A program made the position numbers and the translations under genes. 64,000 bases of DNA from JAVBKV01 sp031553885 (GTDB lineage: Bacteria > Bacteroidota > Bacteroidia > Bacteroidales > Azobacteroidaceae): assembly GCA_031553885.1 (NCBI GenBank), contig JAVBKV010000016.1:1-64000 (forward strand), written 5' to 3'. The notes beneath the pieces are model-generated. The model saw nothing but the letters and a program-made list of their open reading frames with translations. It had not been told where the DNA came from and did no database searches. The stretch's first letter is position 1. Each line of letters begins with the position of its first letter. Shown here piece after piece: positions 42,238 through 52,782 of this stretch.

Positions 42238-44781
42238 ATGAAAAAGAATTTTTCAGAAAACGTAAAAGATATCCTGACATACAGCCGCGAAGAAGCTGGT
42301 CGCCTGCACAACAATTATGTTGGAATAGAACATTTGTTGTTGGGGATCCTGCGCGACTCCCATTGTACGGCTTCTACCATTATATATATGCTGGGGGTTG
42401 ACCCGGCAGACTTAAAAATGGCTATTGATAACGAATTGTATGAAGACGGAGAATATAGGACAGAGAACCAATTAATCATAGATAAAAGCATTGAAAATCT
42501 GCTTCGTATAAGCATATTGGAGTCCATGCGGTTAAATTCCGAGGAAACCGATACGGAGCATTTATTACTGGCCATCCTGAAAAACCAGGAATCATTGGCT
42601 TCCAAGGTTTTACACCAGTATAATATTGACTATGACAAAGTCTATGAAATTCTGACAGACGAAAAATCTTCAGATCTTTCTTCCCAGGAACCTCAGATGG
42701 GTGCCGGATTTACAGATGATGGAGATGAAGAGGACGAGGATCAGTTTTCCAAGAAAAAAGAAACATCCAAACCGGGAACTCCAGGATCTAAAAGCAGCGA
42801 TACTCCTGTTATCGACAGTTTTGGTACGGATATGACCCGAGCTGCCGAAGAAAATCGCCTGGACCCCATCGTCGGACGCGAACAGGAAATCGAGCGTCTG
42901 GCCCAGATCCTGAGCCGGAGAAAGAAAAATAATCCGGTATTGATCGGTGAGCCTGGCGTTGGTAAATCTGCAATAGTCGAAGGATTAGCCCTGCGGATCA
43001 CCCAACGGAAAGTTTCCCGGGTGTTGTTCGACAAACGGGTGATTAACCTGGATATGGCGTCTATTGTTGCCGGAACCAAGTACCGGGGACAGTTCGAAGA
43101 ACGCATCAAAGCCATTCTGAATGAATTGTCCAAGAATCCGAATATCATCCTGTTTATCGATGAAATTCATACGATTGTAGGTGCTGGAGGAGCGAGCGGA
43201 TCCATGGATGCGGCGAACATGCTGAAGCCGGCATTGTCCCGTGGAGAGATCCAATGCATCGGAGCTACTACACTGGACGAATACCGTAAAAATATAGAAA
43301 AAGACGGAGCCCTGGAACGTCGTTTCCAAAAAGTGATGGTCGATCCGACTACGCCTGAAGAAACGCTGCAGATACTCCAGAATATCAAACCGAAATACGA
43401 AGACCATCACAATGTTATTTATACTCCGGAAGCCATCGAGGCCTGTGTAAAACTGACGGAAAGATACATCAGCGACCGGAATTTTCCGGATAAAGCCATT
43501 GATGCCCTGGATGAGTCCGGTTCCCGGGTTCACATATCCAACATTGTGGTTCCCAAAGTAATTGAAGAGCTGGAAGCTTCCATGGAAGAGACCAAACAAT
43601 CTAAACTACAAGCGGTTAAGTCTCAAAACTTCGAGTTGGCTGCCAGTTTCCGGGATCAGGAAAGACAACTGTTACTTAAACTGGAAGCCGCTAAAGCCAG
43701 ATGGGAAGAAGAGTTACAGGAAAATCGCCAACTTGTGGACGAAGAAAAAGTAGCCGAAGTAGTAGCCATGATGTCGGGAGTACCTGTACAACGAATTGCT
43801 AAAGCAGAGAACCAAAAGTTGCTGGAAATGGGAGAAATCCTTAAATCCAAGGTAATCGGACAGGATGAAGCGGTTGCAAAAATAGTCAAAGCGATCCAAC
43901 GGAACCGGATCGGATTGAAAGATCCGAACAAACCGATCGGCACTTTCATGTTCTTAGGTCCTACCGGTGTTGGTAAAACTCACTTAGCTAAGAAATTAGC
44001 AGAATATTTATTCGATTCGGCCGACACCCTGATCCGTATCGATATGAGTGAATACATGGAGAAATTTACCGTATCCCGTTTGATCGGAGCGCCTCCGGGA
44101 TATGTGGGTTATGAAGAAGGCGGACAGTTGACGGAAAAAGTACGCAGAAAGCCCTATTCTGTCGTGTTGCTCGATGAAATAGAAAAAGCTCATCCGGATG
44201 TGTTCAATTTATTGCTGCAGGTAATGGACGAAGGTCGCCTGACCGACAGCCTGGGACGTCGGATCGATTTTAAGAACACGATTGTCATCATGACCTCCAA
44301 CGTCGGCACGCGCCAGTTAAAGGATTTCGGAAAAGGAATCGGGTTTACATCTGCCAGTACATCGACTTCCGATGATAAAGAATTCTCCCGCGGGGTGATT
44401 CAAAAAGCATTGAATCGTGCATTTGCCCCTGAATTTTTAAATCGGGTAGATGACATTATTATGTTCGATCAACTGGATAAAAACGCTATATACAAGATTA
44501 TAGACCTCGAATTGAAAGGATTTTATCAACGGGTCAATAACCTGGGATATCAATTGATATTGACAGATAAAGCCAAGGAATTCATTGCTTCCAAAGGATA
44601 CGATGTTCAGTTTGGCGCTCGTCCGCTGAAACGTGCTATCCAAAAATACCTAGAAGATGAACTGGCAGAAATGATTATCAAAGCCAGTGTCAGTGAAGGA
44701 GATGCTATAACGGTTGATTTTGATTCTGAAAATCAGAAAATAGTTACTCAAATCGAAAAAAAGATACCAATCAATTCATGA
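42238..44781 (+). CDS. clpC: ATP-dependent Clp protease ATP-binding subunit ClpC
   Basis: ClpC unfolds protein substrates for ClpP. The 847-residue protein has two N-terminal Clp_N repeats (residues 1-145). AAA module 1 follows (GEPGVGKSAIVEG near 240, IDEIH near 304), then a UVR-like middle coiled coil (about 440-500) and AAA module 2 (GPTGVGKTHLAKK near 575, LDEIEKAHPD near 643). It is followed by a strong terminator and htpG. Heat-shock control is plausible from the upstream inverted repeat. Confidence 0.95.
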   Translation: MKKNFSENVKDILTYSREEAGRLHNNYVGIEHLLLGILRDSHCTASTIIYMLGVDPADLKMAIDNELYEDGEYRTENQLIIDKSIENLLRISILESMRLNSEETDTEHLLLAILKNQESLASKVLHQYNIDYDKVYEILTDEKSSDLSSQEPQMGAGFTDDGDEEDEDQFSKKKETSKPGTPGSKSSDTPVIDSFGTDMTRAAEENRLDPIVGREQEIERLAQILSRRKKNNPVLIGEPGVGKSAIVEGLALRITQRKVSRVLFDKRVINLDMASIVAGTKYRGQFEERIKAILNELSKNPNIILFIDEIHTIVGAGGASGSMDAANMLKPALSRGEIQCIGATTLDEYRKNIEKDGALERRFQKVMVDPTTPEETLQILQNIKPKYEDHHNVIYTPEAIEACVKLTERYISDRNFPDKAIDALDESGSRVHISNIVVPKVIEELEASMEETKQSKLQAVKSQNFELAASFRDQERQLLLKLEAAKARWEEELQENRQLVDEEKVAEVVAMMSGVPVQRIAKAENQKLLEMGEILKSKVIGQDEAVAKIVKAIQRNRIGLKDPNKPIGTFMFLGPTGVGKTHLAKKLAEYLFDSADTLIRIDMSEYMEKFTVSRLIGAPPGYVGYEEGGQLTEKVRRKPYSVVLLDEIEKAHPDVFNLLLQVMDEGRLTDSLGRRIDFKNTIVIMTSNVGTRQLKDFGKGIGFTSASTSTSDDKEFSRGVIQKALNRAFAPEFLNRVDDIIMFDQLDKNAIYKIIDLELKGFYQRVNNLGYQLILTDKAKEFIASKGYDVQFGARPLKRAIQKYLEDELAEMIIKASVSEGDAITVDFDSENQKIVTQIEKKIPINS

Positions 44782-44814
44782 AGTAAATTCAGTAAAAAAG
44801 TATCACATAAGACA

Positions 44815-44848
44815 AAATGTCAGTTCTTCCCGGACTGGCATTTTTTTT
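44815..44848 (+). terminator. Terminator of clpC
   Basis: AAATGTCAGT and ACTGGCATTT pair (one G-T) around about 9 bases, followed by eight T. It separates clpC from htpG. Confidence 0.85.
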
Positions 44849-44905
44849 GACCTTACTTTTTCATCTTAAATAAACATAAAAATAATAACATAAATTAGTA
44901 TCAAT

Positions 44906-46762
44906 ATGAACAAGGAAAAGCAAAAAGGACAAATTGGGGTAACAACAGAAAATATTTTCCCCATCATCAAGAAGTTTTTGTACAGTGATCATGAAATATT
45001 CTTACGAGAATTAATATCCAATGCTGTCGACGCCACTCAAAAATTGAAAACACTCGCTTCTGTCGGTGAATTCAAAGGTGAACTGGGTGATCTGAGCGTA
45101 CGGGTCAAATTGGATAAACACACCCTGACTATTTCTGACCGGGGTATAGGGCTGACTGCGGAAGAAATTGAAAAGTACATCAACCAGATTGCCTTCTCCA
45201 GTGCCAATGACTTTTTAGACAAGTATAAAAAAGATGCAAATGCGATCATCGGGCACTTCGGGCTAGGTTTTTATTCTGCATTTATGGTTTCAAAGAAAGT
45301 CGAAATCATTACCAAATCCTACCAGGATGCTCCGGCAATGAAATGGACATGTGATGGTTCTCCGGAATATACGATGGAAGAAACCAAAAAAGAAGACCGG
45401 GGTACTGATATTATATTGTACATAGACGATGAAAGCAAGGACTTTTTGGAAAAATCCAGGATAGAAGGATTAATGAAAAAATATTGCCGCTTCCTTCCTG
45501 TACCGGTGGTTTTTGGAAAAAAGGCAGAATGGAAAGATGGAAAATCTATTGAAACAGAAGAAGATAATGTAATCAATGATACTAATCCACTCTGGACCCG
45601 TAAACCGTCCGAATTGAAAGAAGAAGATTATAAAAAATTCTATCAGGAACTATACCCCTTCAGTGACGAGCCTTTGTTCTGGATTCACCTGAATGTGGAT
45701 TATCCTTTTAACCTGACCGGTATCCTCTATTTCCCCAAAATTAAAAGTAATCTGGATTTACAACGGAACAAAATTCAATTGTACTGCAATCAGGTTTATG
45801 TAACAGACTCTGTAGAAGGCATTGTCCCCGAGTTCCTGACCTTATTGCACGGGGTAATCGATTCGCCGGATATTCCTTTGAATGTTTCCCGCTCCTACCT
45901 GCAAAGTGACAGTAATGTGAAAAAGATTTCCAATCACATCACAAAGAAAGTGGCCGATCGACTGGAAGATATTTTCAAAAATGACCGCCCTCAATTGGAA
46001 GAAAAATGGGACAGTCTGAAAATATTTGTCGAATACGGAATGTTGAGCGACGAGAAATTTTACGAACGTGCCGAAAAATTTGCTCTGCTGAAAAACATTG
46101 ACAATAAATTGTTTACCCTGGAAGAATATAAATCGCTGATCCAGGATAATCAAACCGATAAAGACGGAAATCTGATCTACCTTTATACCAGCAATTCCAG
46201 CGAACAATACGCTTACATCGATGCGGCAAAAAACAAAGGATACGATGTTTTGCTGATGGACGGTCAACTCGACTCTCATTTTGTCGGTAAGCTGGAGCAA
46301 AAATCAGAAAAAAGCCGTTTTGTGCGGGTCGACAGCGATGTTATCGATAACCTGATCAAGAAAGCCGACAGCAAGGAAGTAAAACTTTCAGAAGACGAAC
46401 GTAACTCCCTGGTTGACACGTTTAAATCAGTTATTCCAGCGATGGATAAGACCGATTTCATCGTAAGTTTTGAACATTTGGGTGAATACGGAAATCCGAT
46501 TACAATCACTCAAAACGAGTTCATGCGAAGGATGAAAGAAATGTCTGAAATGCAGGGAGGTATGAATTTTTACGGAGAAATGCCTCTGTCTTACAATATG
46601 GTTGTCAACCTGGACCATTCTCTGGTTAAAAAAGTACAGGAAGATAAAGAAGGTTCTATGGAAACCGTCAGCCAATTAGTAGATCTCGCATTGCTTTCTA
46701 ATGGAATGCTTAAAGGAGAAGCGCTGAGTAAATTTGTCAAACGAAGCATAGATATGATCTAA
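44906..46762 (+). CDS. htpG: Chaperone HtpG (Hsp90)
   Basis: HtpG is the bacterial Hsp90. The 618-residue protein has the GHKL ATPase motifs near the N-terminus: LISNAVDATQKL with the Mg-binding Asn, DRGIGLTAEE, IGHFGLGFYS and GTDIILY. The middle domain and C-terminal dimerisation domain follow. It is shorter than many Bacteroides homologues (about 680) but close to the E. coli length of 624. It has its own transcription unit after the clpC terminator. Confidence 0.95.
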   Translation: MNKEKQKGQIGVTTENIFPIIKKFLYSDHEIFLRELISNAVDATQKLKTLASVGEFKGELGDLSVRVKLDKHTLTISDRGIGLTAEEIEKYINQIAFSSANDFLDKYKKDANAIIGHFGLGFYSAFMVSKKVEIITKSYQDAPAMKWTCDGSPEYTMEETKKEDRGTDIILYIDDESKDFLEKSRIEGLMKKYCRFLPVPVVFGKKAEWKDGKSIETEEDNVINDTNPLWTRKPSELKEEDYKKFYQELYPFSDEPLFWIHLNVDYPFNLTGILYFPKIKSNLDLQRNKIQLYCNQVYVTDSVEGIVPEFLTLLHGVIDSPDIPLNVSRSYLQSDSNVKKISNHITKKVADRLEDIFKNDRPQLEEKWDSLKIFVEYGMLSDEKFYERAEKFALLKNIDNKLFTLEEYKSLIQDNQTDKDGNLIYLYTSNSSEQYAYIDAAKNKGYDVLLMDGQLDSHFVGKLEQKSEKSRFVRVDSDVIDNLIKKADSKEVKLSEDERNSLVDTFKSVIPAMDKTDFIVSFEHLGEYGNPITITQNEFMRRMKEMSEMQGGMNFYGEMPLSYNMVVNLDHSLVKKVQEDKEGSMETVSQLVDLALLSNGMLKGEALSKFVKRSIDMI

Positions 46763-46795
46763 CTCCTGATTTTATTAATTAAAAGACTGAACATC

Positions 46796-47497
46796 ATGTA
46801 TCTTAAAAAATTGTTACCCTTATTTCTTACTGTGTGTTTTCTGTTTCCATGCTCCGATCAGCATTCAGCAAAGTCCCAGAAAAACAAACCGGTTCGGGAA
46901 GACATCGAATGGCTGGATGTCTGGATGCCGAACACCAACGACAGCAAGTTGCCTCGTGTGCTTCTGATCGGTAATTCCATTACCAGAGGGTATACCAGAG
47001 GAGTCATAAACCTTCTGGAAGGAAAAGCGTATGTTGCCCGGCTTTCTACATCCAAATCATTGGGAGATCCCGGATTATTGGCGGAAATTGCACTGATTAT
47101 GAGTTATGAAAAATTTGATGTAGTACACTTCAATAATGGCTTACACGGTTGGGGATACACGGAAGAGCAATACAAAAAGAGTTTTCCGGATATGATTAAA
47201 ACGATCCGGAAATATGCTCCGAAGGCGAAACTGATCTGGGCAAGCACAACTCCGATCCGTATGGGAGATGGAATGACTGAATTCGATTCTAAAACCGAAC
47301 GTGTCAAAGCCCGGAATCAAATTGCCCTGGAAGCGATTAAGGGAAAGAATATTAAGGTAAATGATTTGTTCGCTCTTGTAGAAAATCATCCGGAATATTA
47401 TGCCGGAGGAGACGGTACACACCTGGTCACGGCCGGAGGTAATGCCCTCATTGAACAAGTTGCTAAAGTTATTTCGGAAACATTAGATGAAAAATAA
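46796..47497 (+). CDS. SGNH/GDSL-family hydrolase lipoprotein
   Basis: This 233-residue protein has a lipoprotein signal (LFPC, Cys19) and an SGNH fold. Block I is LLIGNSITRGYT with the Ser nucleophile, block III is HFNNGLHGWGY with the Asn, and block V is GGDGTHLV with Asp and His. Members deacetylate or cleave ester bonds in glycans or lipids. The substrate is not predictable. It follows htpG after 33 bases and ends at a shared terminator. Confidence 0.85.
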   Translation: MYLKKLLPLFLTVCFLFPCSDQHSAKSQKNKPVREDIEWLDVWMPNTNDSKLPRVLLIGNSITRGYTRGVINLLEGKAYVARLSTSKSLGDPGLLAEIALIMSYEKFDVVHFNNGLHGWGYTEEQYKKSFPDMIKTIRKYAPKAKLIWASTTPIRMGDGMTEFDSKTERVKARNQIALEAIKGKNIKVNDLFALVENHPEYYAGGDGTHLVTAGGNALIEQVAKVISETLDEK

Positions 47498-47510
47498 CAA
47501 AAATCTGCAT

Positions 47511-47548
47511 AAAAAAAGAGAGGTTTGACAAAAAGCCTCTCTTTTTTT
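47511..47548. terminator. Bidirectional terminator between convergent hydrolase genes
   Basis: AAAAAAAGAGAGGTT and AAGCCTCTCTTTTTTT form a long stem (one G-T pair) with A-run and T-run flanks. It lies between two convergent stops, 13 bases after one and 9 from the other. Confidence 0.9.
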
Positions 47549-47556
47549 ATCTTCAA

Positions 47557-48429
47557 TTACTGAGTAATTTTTTGTTGATTCAGCCAATCCAAAACCAATG
47601 ATTTCATCATTTCATGATAACGGAAACCAGCATTAAATCCCCAACCATGAGCTCCTTCCGGGAATATATATAAACTGGCAGGAATGTTTTTCTTTTTCAA
47701 CGCCTGATAGAAAAGAATACTGTTTTCCGGAACCACTGTCTTATCATTGTCGCTCAACAATAAAAGAGTCGGAGGAGTCGTTTCCTTCACCTGCTTTTCG
47801 TTGGAATAATAATCGACCAGCTCCTGCTTTGCCGATCCTTCCTTACCCAACAAGTTGGTCCGGGAACCAATATGAGGATTAAACTCTCCGTCCAATGAAA
47901 TAACCGGATAAAACAAAATTCCGAAATCAGGACGGGAAGCTTCATCGAAATGAGTCAATAAGGTAGAAGCCAGGTGACCACCGGCAGAAAAACCGGAAAC
48001 GCCGATTTTACCGGGATTAATTCCCCATTCAGCCGCCCGAGAACGAATAATCCGCATGGCTTCCTGTGTATCTTTAAGAGGAATTTCATGGTGTCCGTAA
48101 GGCAAACGGTATTTCAATACAATTCCTGTTATTCCGTTTTTAGCATACCACTCTGCAAATTTAACTCCTTCATGGTCAGCAGCCTCAATAGCATAGCCAC
48201 CTCCCGGGCAAATTAAAACAGCTGCACCTGTATTTTTTGCCTTATCGGCCGGATAAACCTTGAACGAAGCAACCGAGATATTCTCTATTCTACCCTCTTT
48301 TGTCGCTTCCGGAAGTGTCATTCCGTTACTTTCTGCCGGCCCATTCGGCCATACGAGCACCTCAAGTGGTTGCTGAGCGGATAATACCATACTGATACAC
48401 AATAAAAATGTCAAAATAGTTGTTTTCAT
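47557..48429 (-). CDS. Secreted alpha/beta hydrolase, xylanase-esterase type
   Basis: This 290-residue protein has a signal peptide (MKTTILTFLLCISMVLSAQ) and a BD-FAE/acetyl-xylan-esterase-like domain. It has the oxyanion loop CPGGGYAIEAADHEG, nucleophile elbow GVSGFSAGGHLAS and the His region PEGAHGWGF near the end. The Asp is probably in LLSDNDKTV. It is likely a carbohydrate esterase. Orientation is opposite to the SGNH hydrolase with which it shares a terminator. Confidence 0.85.
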   Translation of the reverse strand: MKTTILTFLLCISMVLSAQQPLEVLVWPNGPAESNGMTLPEATKEGRIENISVASFKVYPADKAKNTGAAVLICPGGGYAIEAADHEGVKFAEWYAKNGITGIVLKYRLPYGHHEIPLKDTQEAMRIIRSRAAEWGINPGKIGVSGFSAGGHLASTLLTHFDEASRPDFGILFYPVISLDGEFNPHIGSRTNLLGKEGSAKQELVDYYSNEKQVKETTPPTLLLLSDNDKTVVPENSILFYQALKKKNIPASLYIFPEGAHGWGFNAGFRYHEMMKSLVLDWLNQQKITQ

Positions 48430-48547
48430 AATATTCTTGATTTTTTAGTCACTGGCTGGCAAACTTACAAAAAAAAGTTTTAACTTAGCATCAGAATTAA
48501 TTACAAAATACGTCATTGCTCCAATGCCGTGAAGAAACACAACTGCC

Positions 48548-50548
48548 ATGAAAGTAACTATCGGATGCAAATTGCCAGATTACCCGGTTTTCATCGATGG
48601 TATCCGTCGTGCACCCGACCGGGGATTTAATTTATCGCCAGATCAAACGGAAACGGCCCTGATGAATGCATTGCGCTACATTCCGAATGAATTGCATGCT
48701 GCTCTTGCTCCCGAATTTATGGAAGAACTCCGTACACGTGGCCGGATTTACGGCTACCGGTTCCGACCACCGGGAGACATTCGTCCTAAACCCATCCGCG
48801 AATATACAGGAAAGTGTATCGAAGGAAAAGCATTTCAGGTAATGATCGATAACAATTTGAGTTTCGACATTGCTCTTTATCCCTATGAACTGGTTACTTA
48901 TGGAGAAACCGGACAAGTATGCCAGAATTGGATGCAATACTGTCTGATCAAGCAATACCTGGAGATATTAACCAACGAACAGACCTTAGTCATCGAGTCA
49001 GGCCACCCCCTCGGACTTTTTCAGTCTAAGCCGGATGCTCCGCGGGTAATAATTACGAATTCTCTGATGGTAGGCATGTTCGACAATCAGTACGATTGGG
49101 AAATTGCAGCCCAGATGGGTGTAGCCAATTACGGACAAATGACTGCCGGAGGATGGATGTATATTGGTCCCCAGGGTATTGTTCACGGCACTTTCAATAC
49201 CTTACTCAATGCAGGACGACTTAAATTAAATATTTCTCCGGATCAGGACCTTAGCGGGTATTTATTTGTTTCCTCGGGATTGGGAGGTATGAGTGGCGCT
49301 CAGCCCAAAGCCGCCGAAATAGCCGGAGCTGTCGCCATTATAGCAGAAGTGGACCAATCCAGAATTGAAACCCGACATAAACAAGGTTGGGTACAACATA
49401 TTACTTCTGACATTAAAAAAGCATTTCAATTGGCCGATAGAGCAATCCTTCAAAAAAGCCCCTGCTCGATCGCTTACCACGGAAATATTGTGGATTTACT
49501 GGAATACGCCGAACGACATTCCATAAAGATCGACCTGCTTTCCGACCAGACTTCCTGCCATGCCGTATATGAAGGCGGGTATTGTCCGTCCGGTATTTCT
49601 TTTGAAGAAAGGACCTGTTTGCTCCAGGAAGATCGTATTGTTTTTTGTCGTCTGGTCAACGAAACGTTAAAGCGTCATTTTGAGGTAATCCGGAAGCTGG
49701 TAAATAAAGGAACTTATTTTTTTGACTATGGAAATTCCTTTATGAAAGCGATTTATGACTCCGGGATTAAAGCCATTTCCCGAAATGGAACTGATGAAAA
49801 AGACGGCTTTATCTGGCCTTCTTATGTGGAAGATATTATGGGACCCGAATTATTCGATTATGGCTACGGTCCTTTCCGCTGGGTTTGCCTGAGCGGTAAA
49901 CCGGAAGACTTGGCCAAAACCGACCGGGCTGCTATGGAATGCATCGACCCGGATCGAAGGCCCCAGGACCGCGATAATTACAACTGGATCCGGGACGCAG
50001 AGAAGAATCAGTTGGTGGTCGGTACACAGGCTCGCATTTTATACCAGGATGCTGAAGGAAGATTGAAAATTGCCTTGCGTTTCAACGAAATGGTTCGTAA
50101 CAAAGAGATAGGCCCTGTCATGCTGGGACGTGACCACCACGATGTCAGCGGAACGGATTCTCCTTTTCGGGAAACGGCTAACATCCGGGACGGAAGCAAT
50201 GTCATGGCCGATATGGCCGTACAATGTTTTGCTGGTAATGCAGCACGCGGAATGAGTCTGATAGCCCTTCACAACGGCGGCGGAGTCGGTATCGGCAAAG
50301 CCATTAACGGAGGGTTCGGCATGGTATGCGACGGAAGTCACCGGGTCGACCGGATCCTGCAATCCGCCATGCTTTGGGATGTCATGGGCGGTGTAGCACG
50401 GCGTTCCTGGGCGCGCAATCCGCATGCCATGGAAACCTGTGAAAAATTCAACCGGGAGCATAAAAAAGAATATTCGATAACCTTACCATACGTTCCGGAC
50501 AAAGAATTAATAAAATCAACCGTAAGTCATTTACCAGAAAACAAATAA
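48548..50548 (+). CDS. hutU: Urocanate hydratase
   Basis: HutU adds water to urocanate to give imidazolone propionate using tightly bound NAD. The 666-residue length fits the longer urocanases of Bacteroidota rather than the 550-residue proteobacterial type. Conserved blocks are GQMTAGGWMYIGPQG, SGLGGMSGAQPKAA, DHHDVSGTDSPFRET and NGGGVGIGKAINGGFG. It is the first gene of the hut cluster and starts 118 bases from the divergent esterase. Confidence 0.95.
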   Translation: MKVTIGCKLPDYPVFIDGIRRAPDRGFNLSPDQTETALMNALRYIPNELHAALAPEFMEELRTRGRIYGYRFRPPGDIRPKPIREYTGKCIEGKAFQVMIDNNLSFDIALYPYELVTYGETGQVCQNWMQYCLIKQYLEILTNEQTLVIESGHPLGLFQSKPDAPRVIITNSLMVGMFDNQYDWEIAAQMGVANYGQMTAGGWMYIGPQGIVHGTFNTLLNAGRLKLNISPDQDLSGYLFVSSGLGGMSGAQPKAAEIAGAVAIIAEVDQSRIETRHKQGWVQHITSDIKKAFQLADRAILQKSPCSIAYHGNIVDLLEYAERHSIKIDLLSDQTSCHAVYEGGYCPSGISFEERTCLLQEDRIVFCRLVNETLKRHFEVIRKLVNKGTYFFDYGNSFMKAIYDSGIKAISRNGTDEKDGFIWPSYVEDIMGPELFDYGYGPFRWVCLSGKPEDLAKTDRAAMECIDPDRRPQDRDNYNWIRDAEKNQLVVGTQARILYQDAEGRLKIALRFNEMVRNKEIGPVMLGRDHHDVSGTDSPFRETANIRDGSNVMADMAVQCFAGNAARGMSLIALHNGGGVGIGKAINGGFGMVCDGSHRVDRILQSAMLWDVMGGVARRSWARNPHAMETCEKFNREHKKEYSITLPYVPDKELIKSTVSHLPENK

Positions 50549-50572
50549 ATTATATATAACGTTGTATCTTGT

Positions 50573-51469
50573 ATGAATAAAATTGTTGAATGTGTTCCTA
50601 ACTTCAGCGAAGGACGGGATCTTAGAAAAGTGGAAAACATTGTCGACGCTTTCCGGGCCAAGGAAGGTGTCAAGTTGTTGGATTACAGCAGTGATAAAGA
50701 TCATAACCGAATGGTAGTTACAGCCGTAGGCGAACCTGAAGCTATCAAACAAGCTGTTATAGAAGCCATTGGAACTGCTATTCAGGAAATCGACCTTACC
50801 CGGCACGAAGGACAACATCCCCGGATGGGAGCTGTTGATGTAGTTCCCTTCATTCCGGTTAAAAACATGAGTATGGAAGAAGCGATTGCACTTTCTAAAG
50901 AAGTAGCCCGGGAAGTCGCCGAACGTTATCAATTACCGGTATTTTTATATGAAAAATCAGCTTCCGCCTCTCACCGGGAAAACCTGGCTTCCGTTCGCAA
51001 GGGTGAATTCGAAGGGCTTTTCGACAAGATGCAACTTCCTGAATGGCAATCCGATTTCGGCCCGAAGTTACCCCATCCGACTGCAGGAGCGGTAGCCATC
51101 GGTGCCCGCATGTTTCTGATCGCATACAATATCAACCTGAATACCAATAACCTGGAAATTGCCGATAAAATCGCCAGAAAAGTCCGTCATCTGGGAGGAG
51201 GACTGCGTTTTTGCAAAGCCATGGGTGTCGAACTGAAAGAACGCAACATCGTACAGGTATCCATGAATCTGACCGATTATACAAAAACGACCATCTATTC
51301 CGCTTTCGAAATGGTTCGCTTTGAAGCTCAGCGATACGGAGTTACCATTGCCGGCAGTGAAGTAATCGGAATGCTTCCCCTGGGAGCCCTGGTCGACACG
51401 ACCTCCTACTACCTCGGATTGGAAAATTTCACCATTCAACAAGTCCTAGAAAACCATCTAATCAGCTAA
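50573..51469 (+). CDS. ftcD: Glutamate formimidoyltransferase
   Basis: This enzyme moves the formimino group from formiminoglutamate to tetrahydrofolate. The 298-residue protein has the N-terminal FTCD domains (CVPNFSEGRD, DHNRMVVTAVG, HPRMGAVDVVPFIP, GARMFLIAYNINLNT) without the cyclodeaminase, which is encoded separately at 52783. It lies 24 bases after hutU. Its presence, together with the absence of hutG or hutF, shows that the pathway ends in glutamate and one-carbon folate. Confidence 0.95.
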   Translation: MNKIVECVPNFSEGRDLRKVENIVDAFRAKEGVKLLDYSSDKDHNRMVVTAVGEPEAIKQAVIEAIGTAIQEIDLTRHEGQHPRMGAVDVVPFIPVKNMSMEEAIALSKEVAREVAERYQLPVFLYEKSASASHRENLASVRKGEFEGLFDKMQLPEWQSDFGPKLPHPTAGAVAIGARMFLIAYNINLNTNNLEIADKIARKVRHLGGGLRFCKAMGVELKERNIVQVSMNLTDYTKTTIYSAFEMVRFEAQRYGVTIAGSEVIGMLPLGALVDTTSYYLGLENFTIQQVLENHLIS

Positions 51470-51523
51470 ATAACATAAAAATACAACTTAAAACTAAACT
51501 CATTTTTAATTCTTAATTACTCC

Positions 51524-52771
51524 ATGTTTTCCGATCGGAATATAATCATAAAGAACGCCGCCCAAGTCGTGACCTGTTCCGGATTTTCTGCCAAAAAAGG
51601 CAAGGAAATGTCTGATCTTTCCATTATTGAGAATGGAACGGTAATTGTCACGGACGGGATCATTTCCTTTGTCGGAAACAATACGGACCCACTTCCGCCG
51701 GAATCGGATAATTATCCAGTAGTCGATGCCACAGGAAAAGCATTGCTACCGGGATTTGTGGATTCGCACACCCACTTCATATTCGGAGGTTACCGGGAGA
51801 AAGAATTTTCCTGGCGGATGAAGGGAGACAGCTACATGTCGATCATGGAACGCGGAGGAGGAATATGCAATACCATGCAAGCGACCCGCCAGGCCTCGTT
51901 CGAAGAATTAAAAATAACCGGTAAACATCGTTTAGATAACATGCTGGCCATGGGAGTTACAACCGTAGAAGGAAAAAGCGGTTACGGAATGGATAAAGAC
52001 ACCGAGCTCAAACAACTCCGGGTAATGAAATCCCTGAACGATGAGCATGCAGTGGATGTAATAAGCACCTTTCTCGGCGCTCATGCCGTTCCTCCGGAAT
52101 ATAAAGGCCGTGAAGACGATTACATCGATTTCATGCTGAACGAAGTCATGCCGGAGGTTCAAGAGGAAAAACTAGCCCGGTTTTGCGATGTTTTCTGTGA
52201 AAAAAATGTTTTCAGCATCGAACAATCGAGAAGATTGCTGAAAGCGGCGTATAACTTAGGATTTCAACTGAAATTACATGCGGATGAAATCGTCAGTCTG
52301 GGTGGAGCCGAATTGGCCGCCGAACTAAAAGCCGTTTCTGCAGATCACTTGCTACAAGCTTCCGACCGGGGCATTCAGGATATGGCTAAAAACGGAGTAA
52401 CAGCCACTCTCCTGCCCTGCACAGCCTTCTCCCTGAAAGAGCCTTATGCCAGGGCACGAACGATGATTGATTCCGGATGTGCAGTTGCATTGGCGACTGA
52501 TCTGAATCCCGGTAGTTGCTTTACCTCATCGATCCCACTTACTTTTGCTTTGGCCTGTATCTACATGCAATTAACACCCGAAGAAGCCGTTTCCGCATTG
52601 ACGATCAATGGAGCTGCCGCGTTGGGAATGGCCGGTGAAATCGGGAGTATTGATGTTGGAAAACAAGGAGATATGGTCCTGTTATCGTATCCGTCCTATC
52701 GTTTTTTACCTTATCATATCGGAATGAATTTGGTAGAAAAAGTAATCAAAAAAGGTACATTAATCAATTAA
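51524..52771 (+). CDS. hutI: Imidazolonepropionase
   Basis: HutI opens the imidazolone ring to formiminoglutamate. The 415-residue amidohydrolase has the metal site GFVDSHTHFIFGG, then LHADEIVSLGG, SADHLL and LATDLNPGSCF, all as in the family. An HutI-type N-terminal beta-sandwich precedes the barrel. It lies between ftcD and the cyclodeaminase gene. Confidence 0.95.
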   Translation: MFSDRNIIIKNAAQVVTCSGFSAKKGKEMSDLSIIENGTVIVTDGIISFVGNNTDPLPPESDNYPVVDATGKALLPGFVDSHTHFIFGGYREKEFSWRMKGDSYMSIMERGGGICNTMQATRQASFEELKITGKHRLDNMLAMGVTTVEGKSGYGMDKDTELKQLRVMKSLNDEHAVDVISTFLGAHAVPPEYKGREDDYIDFMLNEVMPEVQEEKLARFCDVFCEKNVFSIEQSRRLLKAAYNLGFQLKLHADEIVSLGGAELAAELKAVSADHLLQASDRGIQDMAKNGVTATLLPCTAFSLKEPYARARTMIDSGCAVALATDLNPGSCFTSSIPLTFALACIYMQLTPEEAVSALTINGAAALGMAGEIGSIDVGKQGDMVLLSYPSYRFLPYHIGMNLVEKVIKKGTLIN

Positions 52772-52782
52772 AAACAATACGT